From positions 1,675,001-1,739,000 of the forward strand of contig NZ_MEHJ01000001.1 in assembly GCF_001746415.1 (NCBI RefSeq): a stretch of 64,000 nucleotides of DNA. Direction: 5' to 3'. This document shows positions 8,189 through 14,688 of this stretch, in pieces (position 1 is the stretch's first letter; every line of letters begins with the position of its first letter). The DNA is from Streptomyces agglomeratus (GTDB lineage: Bacteria; Actinomycetota; Actinomycetes; Streptomycetales; Streptomycetaceae). The notes under the pieces were generated by a model, which saw only the letters and a list, made by a program, of their open reading frames with translations, had not been told where the DNA came from and did not search any database. Both the position numbers and the translations under genes were made by a program.

Positions 8189-8265
8189 TCCCCTCGACGG
8201 GATTCGAACCCGCGCTTCATGGGCGCTTTTAAGTGCGCCGGCCTCTGCCGCTGGGCTACGAGGGG
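8189..8265 (-). tRNA. tRNA with eight-base anticodon loop (ACUUAAAA)
   Basis: 77 nt on the minus strand. Acceptor CCCCUCG pairs perfectly with CGAGGGG, discriminator A. The D arm is GCC/GGC with loop CAGCGGCAGA, the anticodon stem GGCGC/GCGCC and the T arm GCGGG-UUCGAAU-CCCGU. The anticodon loop has eight bases, ACUUAAAA, and the variable region CAUGAAGC is also eight long. Taking C-U as positions 32-33 the anticodon is UAA (Leu UUA); taking A-C it is UUA (ochre UAA). It lacks the long variable arm of Leu tRNAs, so amino acid identity is open. Confidence 0.75.
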
Positions 8266-8272
8266 GTACAGC

Positions 8273-8304
8273 AGAGCCCCTGCGCGATCGGTCGCAGGGG
8301 CTCT
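8273..8304 (-). terminator. 12-bp hairpin after the repressor gene
   Basis: AGAGCCCCTGCG and its exact complement CGCAGGGGCTCT flank an 8-base loop. It lies 16 bp beyond the stop of the repressor-like gene and just before the tRNA 5' end on the same strand. Likely intrinsic terminator without a clear U-tract, as is common in high-GC actinobacteria. Confidence 0.75.
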
Positions 8305-8319
8305 GGTCGTTCGGTGGAG

Positions 8320-9087
8320 TCAGGCGGAAACGCCCCTGATCCACAGCTCTTCGGCGTGCTCCGCGAAGCGGTCGAACATGCCGTTCTTCTCGCGGTGACG
8401 CAGATGCATCATGGGCGAGTCGTGCCCGACGAGCCGGGCCAGGTGAGGCGTCACCATGGCGTTGTCGTCGAAGCGGAAGACGCTCAGGCCCACGTGGTTC
8501 ATCGCGTCCTCAGGGGCGCTGTAGCGCGCCTCTACGCCCTCTATGGGGCCGACCTTGGCCAGGTTCTCCAGTGTGATCCTGATGCGCGTGGAGACCGACA
8601 GGGCATTGTCCTCAATAGCCTCGCGCTGACGCGTGACCGCGCCTTCCGGGTCACCCAGAAGGAAGCGGATGCGTACGCCCTGGCGGGCCTTCTCGCGGAG
8701 CGTCAGGTGGAACGCCGGCTGCTCCAGGAACACGAAGTAGTTCGTGTACCCGGCAAAGAAGATCTCCTTCTTCGCGTCGTCCACGAGCTGCGCCCACACG
8801 GAGGACGGGCAGGCTGACCGGTACGGGTAGACCGAGACGATTTCTCGGTCCGGCCCGGTCTTGATGGCGGACTTCACCGCCCGGGGCCACAGCATCTCTT
8901 CCGGTACTCCCAGGGTCTCGCTCACGTCGGCACGGCGGGCCGGGTACGGCGCCCACTCGGCGTCCGCCAGCCATCGTTCCACTGACTTCTGAGAGACCCC
9001 TACCCGCTGGGCAAGTTGTCGTGCAGACATCTTCTTGTCCGCCATAGCACGGCGTAAGGCTGTATTCAAGGCTTCCCCCTGCGACAT
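8320..9087 (-). CDS. XRE-type regulator with PLD-like C-terminal domain (candidate prophage repressor)
   Basis: 255 aa from ATG 9087. An XRE HTH covers about residues 15-60 (KKMSARQLAQRVGVSQKSVERW, with an odd WLADAEWAPYP tail). Residues about 95-240 form an alpha/beta domain (KKEIFFAGYTNYFVFLEQ, GVRIRFLLGDPEG, LARLVGHDSP) of the kind found in Streptomyces XRE proteins and distantly like phospholipase-D folds; no HKD catalytic pair is visible. It is transcribed away from the 9206 gene across a 118-bp divergent region, the classical arrangement of a repressor facing an early gene. That it maintains lysogeny is inference. Confidence 0.75.
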   Translation of the reverse strand: MSQGEALNTALRRAMADKKMSARQLAQRVGVSQKSVERWLADAEWAPYPARRADVSETLGVPEEMLWPRAVKSAIKTGPDREIVSVYPYRSACPSSVWAQLVDDAKKEIFFAGYTNYFVFLEQPAFHLTLREKARQGVRIRFLLGDPEGAVTRQREAIEDNALSVSTRIRITLENLAKVGPIEGVEARYSAPEDAMNHVGLSVFRFDDNAMVTPHLARLVGHDSPMMHLRHREKNGMFDRFAEHAEELWIRGVSA

Positions 9088-9205
9088 CTAGAACATCTTG
9101 ACCGTAGCGCCGAGATGGGCGTCGTGTCCGCCGTCTGGGGCATGACCACACGCCCCCATCGCTCGATTGTTGTAGCGAGCAGTCCAGCCGAAGAGAGGCG
9201 GCGAA
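9088..9205. promoter_or_regulatory. divergent promoter/operator region of the immunity locus
   Basis: 118 bp between the repressor-like gene and the rightward 92-aa gene. It contains an interrupted palindrome TCGCT...AGCGA (9159-9178) close to the rightward start and a TTGACC (9097-9102) that could serve as a -35 element. Likely binding region for the 8320 regulator. Confidence 0.5.
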
Positions 9206-9484
9206 ATGAACGGATCACAGGACAGTAAGCCGCAGTACAGGGTTGAGCCCTGCCCGACCCAGAAGCCGTACACCACGCTCGGCGGCCAGACGGCCGTTCC
9301 TCTGTGGGTTCAGAAGAACGGTCAGTTCTTCGCTGACGTCACGCTTCTGATGAGCGAACCGCTCAGCAACGAGCTGATCCAGCTCGTGAACGAGCTGTTG
9401 GCGGGTACCGGAGTCGGGGAGCGCATCGCGCAGCATGCCACTGAGCACCCCGCAGAGCCCTATCGAGCGAAGGAGCACGGTTGA
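9206..9484 (+). CDS. hypothetical phage protein, first rightward gene after the repressor
   Basis: 92 aa; ATG preceded by GAGAGGCGGCGA. Two parts: a Pro-rich start (PCPTQKPYTTLGG, then beta strands VPLWVQKNGQFFADVTL) and an amphipathic helix (LSNELIQLVNELLAG). No HTH seen, so it is not an obvious Cro. Overlaps the next gene at ATG 9484. Confidence 0.7.
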   Translation: MNGSQDSKPQYRVEPCPTQKPYTTLGGQTAVPLWVQKNGQFFADVTLLMSEPLSNELIQLVNELLAGTGVGERIAQHATEHPAEPYRAKEHG

Positions 9485-9777
9485 TGACCAGGTCACGGCA
9501 CCGGTTCGTGCGCTGGGTCTTCAAGGCCCTCAGCTCGACCGACGGGCATCCGCCGATCTACTCGGCTCAGTGCACCACGTGTTACGTGGAGCCCAGCGAG
9601 GCGTTCGACGACCCCTCTGGGGCCGAACGCTGGTCGATGCGCCATGCGGCCCAACTCGATGCGGAAGGCAAGCACCACACGGTGTTCCGCATGATCGTCA
9701 CGTCCTTCGCCGTGGTCAGGCCGCATCCGGCCGAGACCAGGATTGAGGTTCCCTGGCTGGACGTGGCCGGCCGATAA
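9484..9777 (+). CDS. hypothetical protein with CxxC and W-x3-H pattern
   Basis: 97 aa. ATG 9484 overlaps the stop of the preceding gene. YSAQCTTCYVE gives one CxxC. RWSMRHAAQLDAEGKHHTVF resembles a small protein type common in Streptomyces genomes, in which CxxC and WxxxH...H residues probably bind zinc. Ends with TAA. Function unknown. Confidence 0.7.
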   Translation: MTRSRHRFVRWVFKALSSTDGHPPIYSAQCTTCYVEPSEAFDDPSGAERWSMRHAAQLDAEGKHHTVFRMIVTSFAVVRPHPAETRIEVPWLDVAGR

Positions 9778-9907
9778 GACGCCCGTCCCGGTCGGGACAC
9801 CCTCACAGGTGGCAGCACCCCGGCCGGGGCGGGTTTGCAAGGAAGAGCAAAAACGATCAAAGCGAGCGTGCAGTATGGGGAAGCGGAATCCGATTAAGGG
9901 GCGAGCT

Positions 9908-10255
9908 GTGGCAGATCAGTCGTTGTTCAACACGTCGGGAATCCCCACCATGCTGACGCTGGCGCAGGTGAACATGCCGCGCTGTCTGGAGTGCGGGTCG
10001 TTTCAGACCTACATCATGGAGAGCCTGGCTCCGTTCACCTATCGGCCGATCAGAAGTCGGCTCTGTGATGACTGTGGGCGCGTCACCAGCGCCTACGCGG
10101 ACCCAGTGGGAGTGAACAATGGCACGGAAGCTCAGGATCAGGGCAGTGGCAGTACTCAAGCTGTACGGCCCTCAGCGGGGCCATACCTGCGGGGCGGACT
10201 GCCAGTACTGCCAAGGAACCGGCTGGATCGGGGACATCAAGTGCCCCGGCTGTAG
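9908..10255 (+). CDS. small zinc-ribbon protein
   Basis: 115 aa if translation runs to the TAG at 10253; GTG 9908 is chosen because AAGGGGCG precedes it (an in-frame ATG at 9874 has no good site). CLECGSFQTYI and LCDDCGRVTS form a two-knuckle zinc ribbon. The last third overlaps the separate 46-aa ORF at 10119 and has low-complexity residues, so the frame's true end is doubtful. Confidence 0.5.
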   Translation: MADQSLFNTSGIPTMLTLAQVNMPRCLECGSFQTYIMESLAPFTYRPIRSRLCDDCGRVTSAYADPVGVNNGTEAQDQGSGSTQAVRPSAGPYLRGGLPVLPRNRLDRGHQVPRL

Positions 10256-10259
10256 CTGA
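10119..10259 (+). CDS. 46-aa DnaJ-type zinc-knuckle miniprotein
   Basis: ATG 10119 to TGA 10259. CGADCQYCQGTGWIG followed by KCPGCS matches the CxxCxGxG repeat pattern of DnaJ zinc fingers; the N-terminus is basic (MARKLRIRAVAVLKLYG). It overlaps the previous ORF in another frame; the cysteine pattern makes this frame the more convincing one from about 10120 on. Confidence 0.6.
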   Translation: MARKLRIRAVAVLKLYGPQRGHTCGADCQYCQGTGWIGDIKCPGCS

Positions 10260-10281
10260 TCCCAGCCGGCCCCAGTCCAAG

Positions 10282-10312
10282 AGAAGCCCCCGACCAGTCG
10301 CCGGGGGCTTCT
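10282..10312. terminator. bidirectional terminator
   Basis: Perfect 11-bp stem AGAAGCCCCCG / CGGGGGCTTCT with a 9-base loop, between the end of the rightward 9206-10259 genes and the end of the leftward 10323 gene. It can serve both converging transcripts. Confidence 0.88.
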
Positions 10313-10322
10313 TCGCGTGCGC

Positions 10323-10514
10323 CTACTGGCCTTCCGGCTGCTCCGCCAGCTCTACGAGATCCGCCGTGGAGGCGCTGTACTCGTGCCCGTTCTCGGTTAC
10401 GTAGTCCCACTCGCCGTACTTCTGGGTGGCACGTACGGGCGGGTGGTACTGCGTGGTCGTACCGGTCAGTCCCAGCGCGATGTCATGCACGCGAGTGCCT
10501 GCCTTGATGCTCAT
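10323..10514 (-). CDS. small hypothetical phage protein
   Basis: 63 aa from ATG 10514, with AGGAGAGG eight bases upstream (GTG 10523 is possible). Beta-rich, SH3-like composition: GTRVHDIALGLTGTTTQY, then a WDYVTENGHEYSAS segment. Last gene of the leftward small-gene train. No family recognised. Confidence 0.7.
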   Translation of the reverse strand: MSIKAGTRVHDIALGLTGTTTQYHPPVRATQKYGEWDYVTENGHEYSASTADLVELAEQPEGQ

Positions 10515-10519
10515 GCGGT

Positions 10520-10654
10520 TCACCTCTCCTTGAACCAGCGTTCCCAGACGTCCTTGCGGACTTCGGGACGCTCCTTGCTGTCCTGCTCAGTCTCCCGCGT
10601 CGCCCGGCCCTTGTCCGAGCTTCTATGGGTCTTCTGGACCCGTTCCTGGCCCAT
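10520..10654 (-). CDS. 44-aa highly charged protein
   Basis: ATG 10654 with GGAGAGG nearby. Almost entirely Lys/Arg/Glu/Gln residues, probably a disordered or helical nucleic-acid or protein binding peptide. Its stop overlaps the upstream signals of the 63-aa gene. Confidence 0.55.
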   Translation of the reverse strand: MGQERVQKTHRSSDKGRATRETEQDSKERPEVRKDVWERWFKER

Positions 10655-10725
10655 GGCTTCCTCTCCGGGATCTGGCCCAATGCCCGCCGGGGACGCGACA
10701 CCCGGCGAGCAAAGGGAGTTGGTGA

Positions 10726-11085
10726 TCAGCCGGTACCGCAGGCGCAGGTACCGCCCGGGGTGTTGCAGTCGGGGTGCGTACCGCACCCGCCCGGGGACAG
10801 ACGCTCGGTGATCAGGTCACGCCAGAGCACGTTGAGCGTGGGGTAGTCGTCCTGATAGTCGTCGTCCGCGCGGAACCCGTGGTCGGTGTACGTAGACAGC
10901 GACAGGCCGACCTGGTTCATCCCAGTACGCCAGTCGTCAGCGCCGCTGAGCTGCGCCGTGACGCAGCACGTGCCGCTCTCGATGTCCAGGATGCTCAGGT
11001 CCAGCAGGCGCTCCCAGCCGGGCTTCTTCTCGTCCAGCAGAGCCGCGCCCTTGGCGACGCGTGCCGCGTAGTCGATGCCCGTCAT
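10726..11085 (-). CDS. hypothetical phage protein
   Basis: 119 aa; ATG overlaps the stop of the upstream gene (ATGA). Helical start (AARVAKGAALLDEKKPGWERL), central beta part with SGTCCVTAQL, and a Cys-rich tail (GGCGTHPDCNTPGGTCACG) that may bind metal. No family recognised. Confidence 0.72.
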   Translation of the reverse strand: MTGIDYAARVAKGAALLDEKKPGWERLLDLSILDIESGTCCVTAQLSGADDWRTGMNQVGLSLSTYTDHGFRADDDYQDDYPTLNVLWRDLITERLSPGGCGTHPDCNTPGGTCACGTG

Positions 11086-11429
11086 GCCGACACCGCTTCC
11101 TTGGCCGTCAGCTCGGCCACGATGCGCTCCAGGTCGGCCAGCGTGTTGTCACCGCTGTAGAGCGTGTCGCTCTCGACCTCGGTCAGCTCCAGCAGCGTGT
11201 GCCCCTCGCTGCGGACGTCGATGAACGCCCCCGCGTCGTCGACCAGGACCGGGTACGACGGGCAGCAGTCGGGCCCGCAGTCGGACTCCTTCGTCAACAT
11301 CGTCACGTTCGGCGCGTTCAGCCGCACGGTCCAGCCGAAGAAACACGCGCTGCACCGCATCTGGTCCCACTGCTCGGGGTTGGCCTTGATGTGCTCCAGC
11401 GTGCGCTGGAGCAGCTGTGCGTTTGCCAT
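11082..11429 (-). CDS. hypothetical phage protein with CxxC motifs
   Basis: 115 aa from ATG 11429, followed on the upstream side by a strong GAGAGG site. Starts with a helix (QLLQRTLEHIKANPEQWDQ), then CSACFFGWTVRLN, a CGPDCCP cluster and a conserved-looking helix at the end (TLADLERIVAELTAKE). Resembles small Streptomyces phage proteins of unknown role. Confidence 0.72.
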   Translation of the reverse strand: MANAQLLQRTLEHIKANPEQWDQMRCSACFFGWTVRLNAPNVTMLTKESDCGPDCCPSYPVLVDDAGAFIDVRSEGHTLLELTEVESDTLYSGDNTLADLERIVAELTAKEAVSA

Positions 11430-11551
11430 GCCACGACCTCTCTTTCGTCTCATGACCGGTGGCCCGTGCCACCACAAACCCGCGCGCTCTAACGACTGGA
11501 GAGGAAGCCGGAGCGCACGGGCATGTGGTTGCAGGGACGGGGGGAAGGGGC

Positions 11552-11588
11552 GAGCACCCCGCCCCTTGGGGAGGGGGACGGGGTGCTC
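11552..11588 (-). terminator. intergenic GAGC-type hairpin 1
   Basis: GAGCACCCCG pairs with CGGGGTGCTC around an 18-base loop that itself has a CCCC/GGGG core. It is in the 197-bp gap between two leftward genes. Similar hairpins stand at 12285, 13392, 14046-14096 and 14646. Confidence 0.65.
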
Positions 11589-11626
11589 TCATCCGACGCG
11601 GGGGGGATGCGTCGGGGCTTGTGGGG

Positions 11627-11959
11627 TCAGCGGGCGAAGGTACGCCAGTCCTCAGGTGCAGACCCGTACGCGTTGCCCTCGCGCTGGATCAGGTAATCCG
11701 GCGAGTAGATCGCTCCCTCTCCGGATTCATAGGGCACGGGCCGTACGAGCGGCGGGCGCTCATCGGCGCCGCCGATCGCGTTGCCCTGGGCCATGCGCAC
11801 CACTCCGTACTCGTCCATGACCGCGTCATGGTGTTCCTGGCAGAAGTACAGGCCGGGCGCCTTGCGCTCGCCGCAGAACTCCATTCCAGGCATCCCGTAC
11901 GCGATCTGGTAGCCGCAGATCTGGCCCTCGCGGGGCGGTTCGTCGTTCAGGATCTTCAC
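11627..11959 (-). CDS. hypothetical phage protein
   Basis: 110 aa from GTG 11959, which overlaps the stop of the upstream gene (GTGA). Contains CGYQIAYGMPGMEFCGE and FCQEHHDAV, a C..C..C-x2-H-H pattern suggesting a zinc-binding fold. Acidic tail with tyrosines. Function unknown. Confidence 0.7.
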   Translation of the reverse strand: MKILNDEPPREGQICGYQIAYGMPGMEFCGERKAPGLYFCQEHHDAVMDEYGVVRMAQGNAIGGADERPPLVRPVPYESGEGAIYSPDYLIQREGNAYGSAPEDWRTFAR

Positions 11960-12210
11960 GACTGCTCACCCCGCTCCGTGAACTCGTAAGCGCTGAACAG
12001 AGCGCCGGCGCGCTTGCCGGCCGTCCAGACGACAACCATGGGCCGCCCTTCGCGGTCCATGCCGTCCCACTGGTACATGCGGTTTTCGAGCTGAGCGGCG
12101 TACCGCAAGTCCGCCTGGTAGATCTCCGGTGAGACGACGTGGTCACGCCACGTGCACTCCCGAATGACCGGGTTGGTGAAGCGGATAACCGGGTCGGTGA
12201 AACCGAACAT
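11956..12210 (-). CDS. hypothetical phage protein
   Basis: 84 aa from ATG 12210, with GGAGAGGGGCAGCAAC upstream. Beta-rich; related to the 80-aa product at 12597 (both have YxADx(M/L), then YxWxGxDRxGxRxxVxW and an ALxAYExxxxGE ending), so the two are tandem paralogues. Function unknown. Confidence 0.75.
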   Translation of the reverse strand: MFGFTDPVIRFTNPVIRECTWRDHVVSPEIYQADLRYAAQLENRMYQWDGMDREGRPMVVVWTAGKRAGALFSAYEFTERGEQS

Positions 12211-12284
12211 GTTGCTGCCCCTCTCCATGGGCAGTTGGTCACCACCAGTGATCAGCCGGTGGCGTGGTTCCTGCGGAACCAAGG

Positions 12285-12312
12285 GAGCGCCCGACCTCTC
12301 TTTCGGGCGCTC
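12285..12312 (-). terminator. intergenic GAGC-type hairpin 2
   Basis: Perfect 9-bp stem GAGCGCCCG/CGGGCGCTC with loop ACCTCTCTTT. The surrounding bases AACCAAGG...GATGGCTC are shared with the hairpin at 14646-14673, showing that the two are copies of one element. Confidence 0.75.
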
Positions 12313-12387
12313 GATGGCTCTTACAGGTGGGACCGGGCACCCCTAGCGGGGTCTGGTGTCGGGATGCCCGGCGGCTTGGACCGACAG

Positions 12388-12594
12388 TCAGTCGGCGTCA
12401 CTCACTCGCGTGACCCACTGACCGGCGGACCGGTCAGCCTCCACGCGCCCGCTCTTGCCTGTGATGGCGCTGTAGCCACGGTGACTGACGGGAATGGGGT
12501 CCTCGCCCACCTGACGCAACGCCTCCATGACGTGCGTCAGAAGGGCCCACAAGTGGGCCACGGTCGCGGCGTCCTTGTCTGCCGAATCCGCCAT
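12388..12594 (-). CDS. small hypothetical phage protein
   Basis: 68 aa from ATG 12594 (GTG 12600, overlapping the upstream stop, is equally possible). Acidic N-terminal helix (AATVAHLWALLTHVMEAL) followed by a short beta part. No family recognised. Confidence 0.65.
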   Translation of the reverse strand: MADSADKDAATVAHLWALLTHVMEALRQVGEDPIPVSHRGYSAITGKSGRVEADRSAGQWVTRVSDAD

Positions 12595-12596
12595 GC

Positions 12597-12839
12597 TCAC
12601 TCACTCCCCAGCGGTACTTCGTAGGCGTACAGGGTGGCCGTGCCGAAGCGCGGCGCCGGAACCCACGTGACATGAAGCCGTTCGCCGTTGCGGTCTTCAC
12701 CGGTCCAGCGGTAGGACGCTTCGCCCTTGTCGCGGTTGACCAGCATGTCCGCCGCGTACATGGCGGGACTGATCTGCATCTCGTACATCTGGCCCGTGCC
12801 ATACCAGGTGCGCACGGTGATCCTGGTTTCCACGCTCAC
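12597..12839 (-). CDS. hypothetical phage protein, paralogue of the 11956 product
   Basis: 80 aa from GTG 12839, GTGA-coupled to the gene upstream. Shares with 11956 the order AADMLVNRD, SYRWTGEDRNGER, VTWVPA and LYAYEVPLG, indicating a small duplicated beta-fold family. Function unknown. Confidence 0.72.
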   Translation of the reverse strand: MSVETRITVRTWYGTGQMYEMQISPAMYAADMLVNRDKGEASYRWTGEDRNGERLHVTWVPAPRFGTATLYAYEVPLGSE

Positions 12840-13000
12840 TCACCGTCCAGAGTGAGCCAGTAGCGGCCGTGGCCGACGTTGAGCACGGAGTCACCCGCAC
12901 CGTCGTCCCACACGCACACCTGCTGCGTGTGGCCGTCCTCCTCCGCGCACTGCGGCGCGAAAGAGTAGAAAAAAAGTAGAAGCGCGATCAGGAAGCCCAT
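12836..13000 (-). CDS. small membrane or secreted protein
   Basis: 54 aa from ATG 13000. The first 16 residues (MGFLIALLLFFYSFAP) form a hydrophobic segment that can be a signal peptide or membrane anchor; the rest is polar with two cysteines (QCAEE, VCVW). Found two bases after the stop of the 113-aa gene. A membrane role in exclusion or lysogenic conversion is possible but unproven. Confidence 0.65.
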   Translation of the reverse strand: MGFLIALLLFFYSFAPQCAEEDGHTQQVCVWDDGAGDSVLNVGHGRYWLTLDGE

Positions 13001-13002
13001 GA

Positions 13003-13344
13003 TCAGACCTCCGTGACGCCCGTAAGGGCTGCCAGGCGCTCGGCTGTGCGTGTCGCGGCAAGGTGCGTGTCCCGATCCGGGGTGCGCTGTGCCAGGCCCA
13101 CCAGGGCCGTGCGGAGAGCGTCCGCGATGCGGTACGACATGTGCGTGATGCTGCCCTTGCTCATGTCCTGAGCGGCGCGCACCACCGTGTCCCATCCGAA
13201 GCCGGCGAAGCCGGGGATTGCGGGGGCGTAGTTGCGCGGGTCGATGCCCTGCTGCTTGAGCGCGTGTCGGTGAAGGTTCACGGCGTAGCGGATGCGGTCC
13301 GCTTCCGCGTTGCTCTGGCATTCAAAAGAAACGCTGTTGGGCAT
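13003..13344 (-). CDS. hypothetical helical phage protein
   Basis: 113 aa from ATG 13344, preceded by GGAGAGG. Mostly helical (ADRIRYAVNLHRHALKQQG, ALRTALVGLAQRT, HLAATRTAERLAALTG). No family recognised. Encoded just after an intergenic hairpin and ahead of the membrane peptide gene. Confidence 0.7.
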   Translation of the reverse strand: MPNSVSFECQSNAEADRIRYAVNLHRHALKQQGIDPRNYAPAIPGFAGFGWDTVVRAAQDMSKGSITHMSYRIADALRTALVGLAQRTPDRDTHLAATRTAERLAALTGVTEV

Positions 13345-13391
13345 GGCTTTTCCTCTCCATGGAAGCCACGTCCCGGGTGATCTAGGCCCGG

Positions 13392-13412
13392 GTGCTCTGT
13401 CCGTAAGAGCAC
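13392..13412 (-). terminator. intergenic GAGC-type hairpin 3
   Basis: GTGCTC and GAGCAC flank TGTCCGTAA. The TCCGTAAGAGC half is repeated at 14046-14063. Confidence 0.6.
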
Positions 13413-13460
13413 GGGCACGGCTCACGCGTGGTGAGCCGGCCCGGCGCTCCGGCGGTCAGT

Positions 13461-13676
13461 TCAGACGCTCCAGCCGCTGCCCGTGTTCGGGAACACCCTG
13501 GAGCCGTCATCCTCCGGAAAGAGGGGGTTGGATACCCCTTCGAGGGAAGCCGCGCAGTAACCGCACAGCCGCGTTTCCACGCCCCCTACTCCGCAAGTCG
13601 TCTCCGCCCGTCTGGCGGAGCAGTTCTCACAGCAGTCGTACGGGTCTCCGCACTGCTCGGGGTGGCTCACGCTCAC
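13461..13676 (-). CDS. small Cys-rich zinc-binding protein
   Basis: 71 aa from GTG 13676 (GTGA overlap with the upstream stop). CGDPYDCCENC and TRLCGYCAAS give at least two CxxC-type knuckles. One of a series of tiny Cys-rich genes here. Function unknown. Confidence 0.68.
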   Translation of the reverse strand: MSVSHPEQCGDPYDCCENCSARRAETTCGVGGVETRLCGYCAASLEGVSNPLFPEDDGSRVFPNTGSGWSV

Positions 13677-13990
13677 CCCCCGAAGAGCGTCATGGCGTGA
13701 CGCTCGCCGTGCAGGTACGAGCCGCATCCCTCGCACTGCGACGTGCTGTAGGTGTTGCGGTCGCAGTCACACTCTTCGTTGTCCGTCCACTCGCCAGTAG
13801 TGCGAACCTGGCAGTCCTCGGAGTGCTCTTCAGTGGCCATGCCCATGGCCACGTGGGCCGGCGCCTCAATGGCGCTCAGAGGCTCGTACCCTTCGTGGTT
13901 GCAGTCGTCGTGACAGCAGCCGCACTCGCCGTTGGCGTGGTGCATCATGCAGTTGGTGCACACCCAGATGGTGCCAAGGTTCTCGCTCAT
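13673..13990 (-). CDS. Cys/His-rich hypothetical protein
   Basis: 105 aa from ATG 13990, with GGAGAGGGAGATCACC upstream. CTNCMMHHANGECGCCHDDCNH at residues 11-32 and later CDCDRN and CEGCGSYLHG suggest two zinc modules. Leads the pair with the 71-aa gene. Confidence 0.7.
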   Translation of the reverse strand: MSENLGTIWVCTNCMMHHANGECGCCHDDCNHEGYEPLSAIEAPAHVAMGMATEEHSEDCQVRTTGEWTDNEECDCDRNTYSTSQCEGCGSYLHGERHAMTLFGG

Positions 13991-14045
13991 GGTGATCTCC
14001 CTCTCCTGAAGATCAACGCCGTTGGGTGATCAAGCCCGTTGGCGC

Positions 14046-14096
14046 GCTCTCATCCGTAAGAGCAAGGGGGCACCCCACCTGATCCGTGGGGTGCCC
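14046..14096 (-). terminator. tandem intergenic hairpins 4a and 4b
   Basis: First stem GCTCT/AGAGC (14046-14063) with the TCCGTAAGAGC sequence also found at 13392-13412. The second is a perfect 11-bp stem GGGCACCCCAC/GTGGGGTGCCC with loop CTGATCC (14068-14096). They lie between 14114 (end of one gene) and 13990 (start of the next). Confidence 0.72.
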
Positions 14097-14113
14097 GATG
14101 CTGCGGCGGATGG

Positions 14114-14365
14114 TCAGTTGGTGAACGTCTCGCCCCGTACGGGCTCACCGTTGGCCCACGTGCCCGTGTTGTCGCTGCCTTGCGCATCGCTGCGCTGGCA
14201 CTCGTACTCTCCTGCCGGGCGCCGGCCGGGCCAGGGACCCGTACCGGGCGGGTAGGGCGTGCATGCGGCGTCCAAGCACTCCCGGCAGAGCGTCCAGCCA
14301 CCCTTGGCGGCCGTGGTGCTGACGTCAATGCAGTCGCGGCACGAGCAGGGGGTGTATTCGCTCAT
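14114..14365 (-). CDS. small Cys-rich protein
   Basis: 83 aa from ATG 14365, two bases after the upstream stop. CSCRDCIDV and CRECLDAAC resemble a zinc ribbon; the rest is Pro/Gly-rich. Shares its MSEY start with the neighbouring gene. Function unknown. Confidence 0.65.
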   Translation of the reverse strand: MSEYTPCSCRDCIDVSTTAAKGGWTLCRECLDAACTPYPPGTGPWPGRRPAGEYECQRSDAQGSDNTGTWANGEPVRGETFTN

Positions 14366-14367
14366 GG

Positions 14368-14595
14368 TCACTCGCCCCCGTCGCTACGCTCGCAGGCGAA
14401 CTCATAGGCCAAGCGGGCTACCTGAGCGTGCGTCTTGGGCATGCCCGTACGCAGCTCCTCACGGTCGCAGACGTACACAGGACCGTTCTGGACGGTAACC
14501 GTCCAAGTGCCCTCGTAAGAGCGCCCCAGGGTGCCGCCACCGTCCTTGTCGACGCTGACAGGCCAACCGTAGATTGTCGTTTCGTACTCGCTCAT
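14368..14595 (-). CDS. small hypothetical phage protein
   Basis: 75 aa from ATG 14595, with GGAGAGGTGTGAATC upstream. Beta-rich N-terminal half (TTIYGWPVSVDKDGGG, TWTVTVQNGPVYV) and a helix (TGMPKTHAQVARLAYEFA). No family recognised. Confidence 0.68.
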   Translation of the reverse strand: MSEYETTIYGWPVSVDKDGGGTLGRSYEGTWTVTVQNGPVYVCDREELRTGMPKTHAQVARLAYEFACERSDGGE

Positions 14596-14645
14596 GATTC
14601 ACACCTCTCCGTGTGATCACAGGCTCTGCGTCTGCAAAACCAAGG

Positions 14646-14673
14646 GAGCAGCCGGCCTCTCTTCCGGCTGCTC
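14646..14673 (-). terminator. intergenic GAGC-type hairpin 5
   Basis: Perfect 9-bp stem GAGCAGCCG/CGGCTGCTC with loop GCCTCTCTTC. Its flanks and loop match hairpin 2 (12285-12312), while the stem differs by compensating changes. Confidence 0.75.
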
Positions 14674-14688
14674 GATGGCTCGACAGGG

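Noticed and set aside
8071..8265. Phage integration into a tRNA gene
   Set aside because: The tRNA-like genes lie inside the prophage, 4.5 kb from attL, and no part of them is repeated at attR; the split permease defines the true att site.
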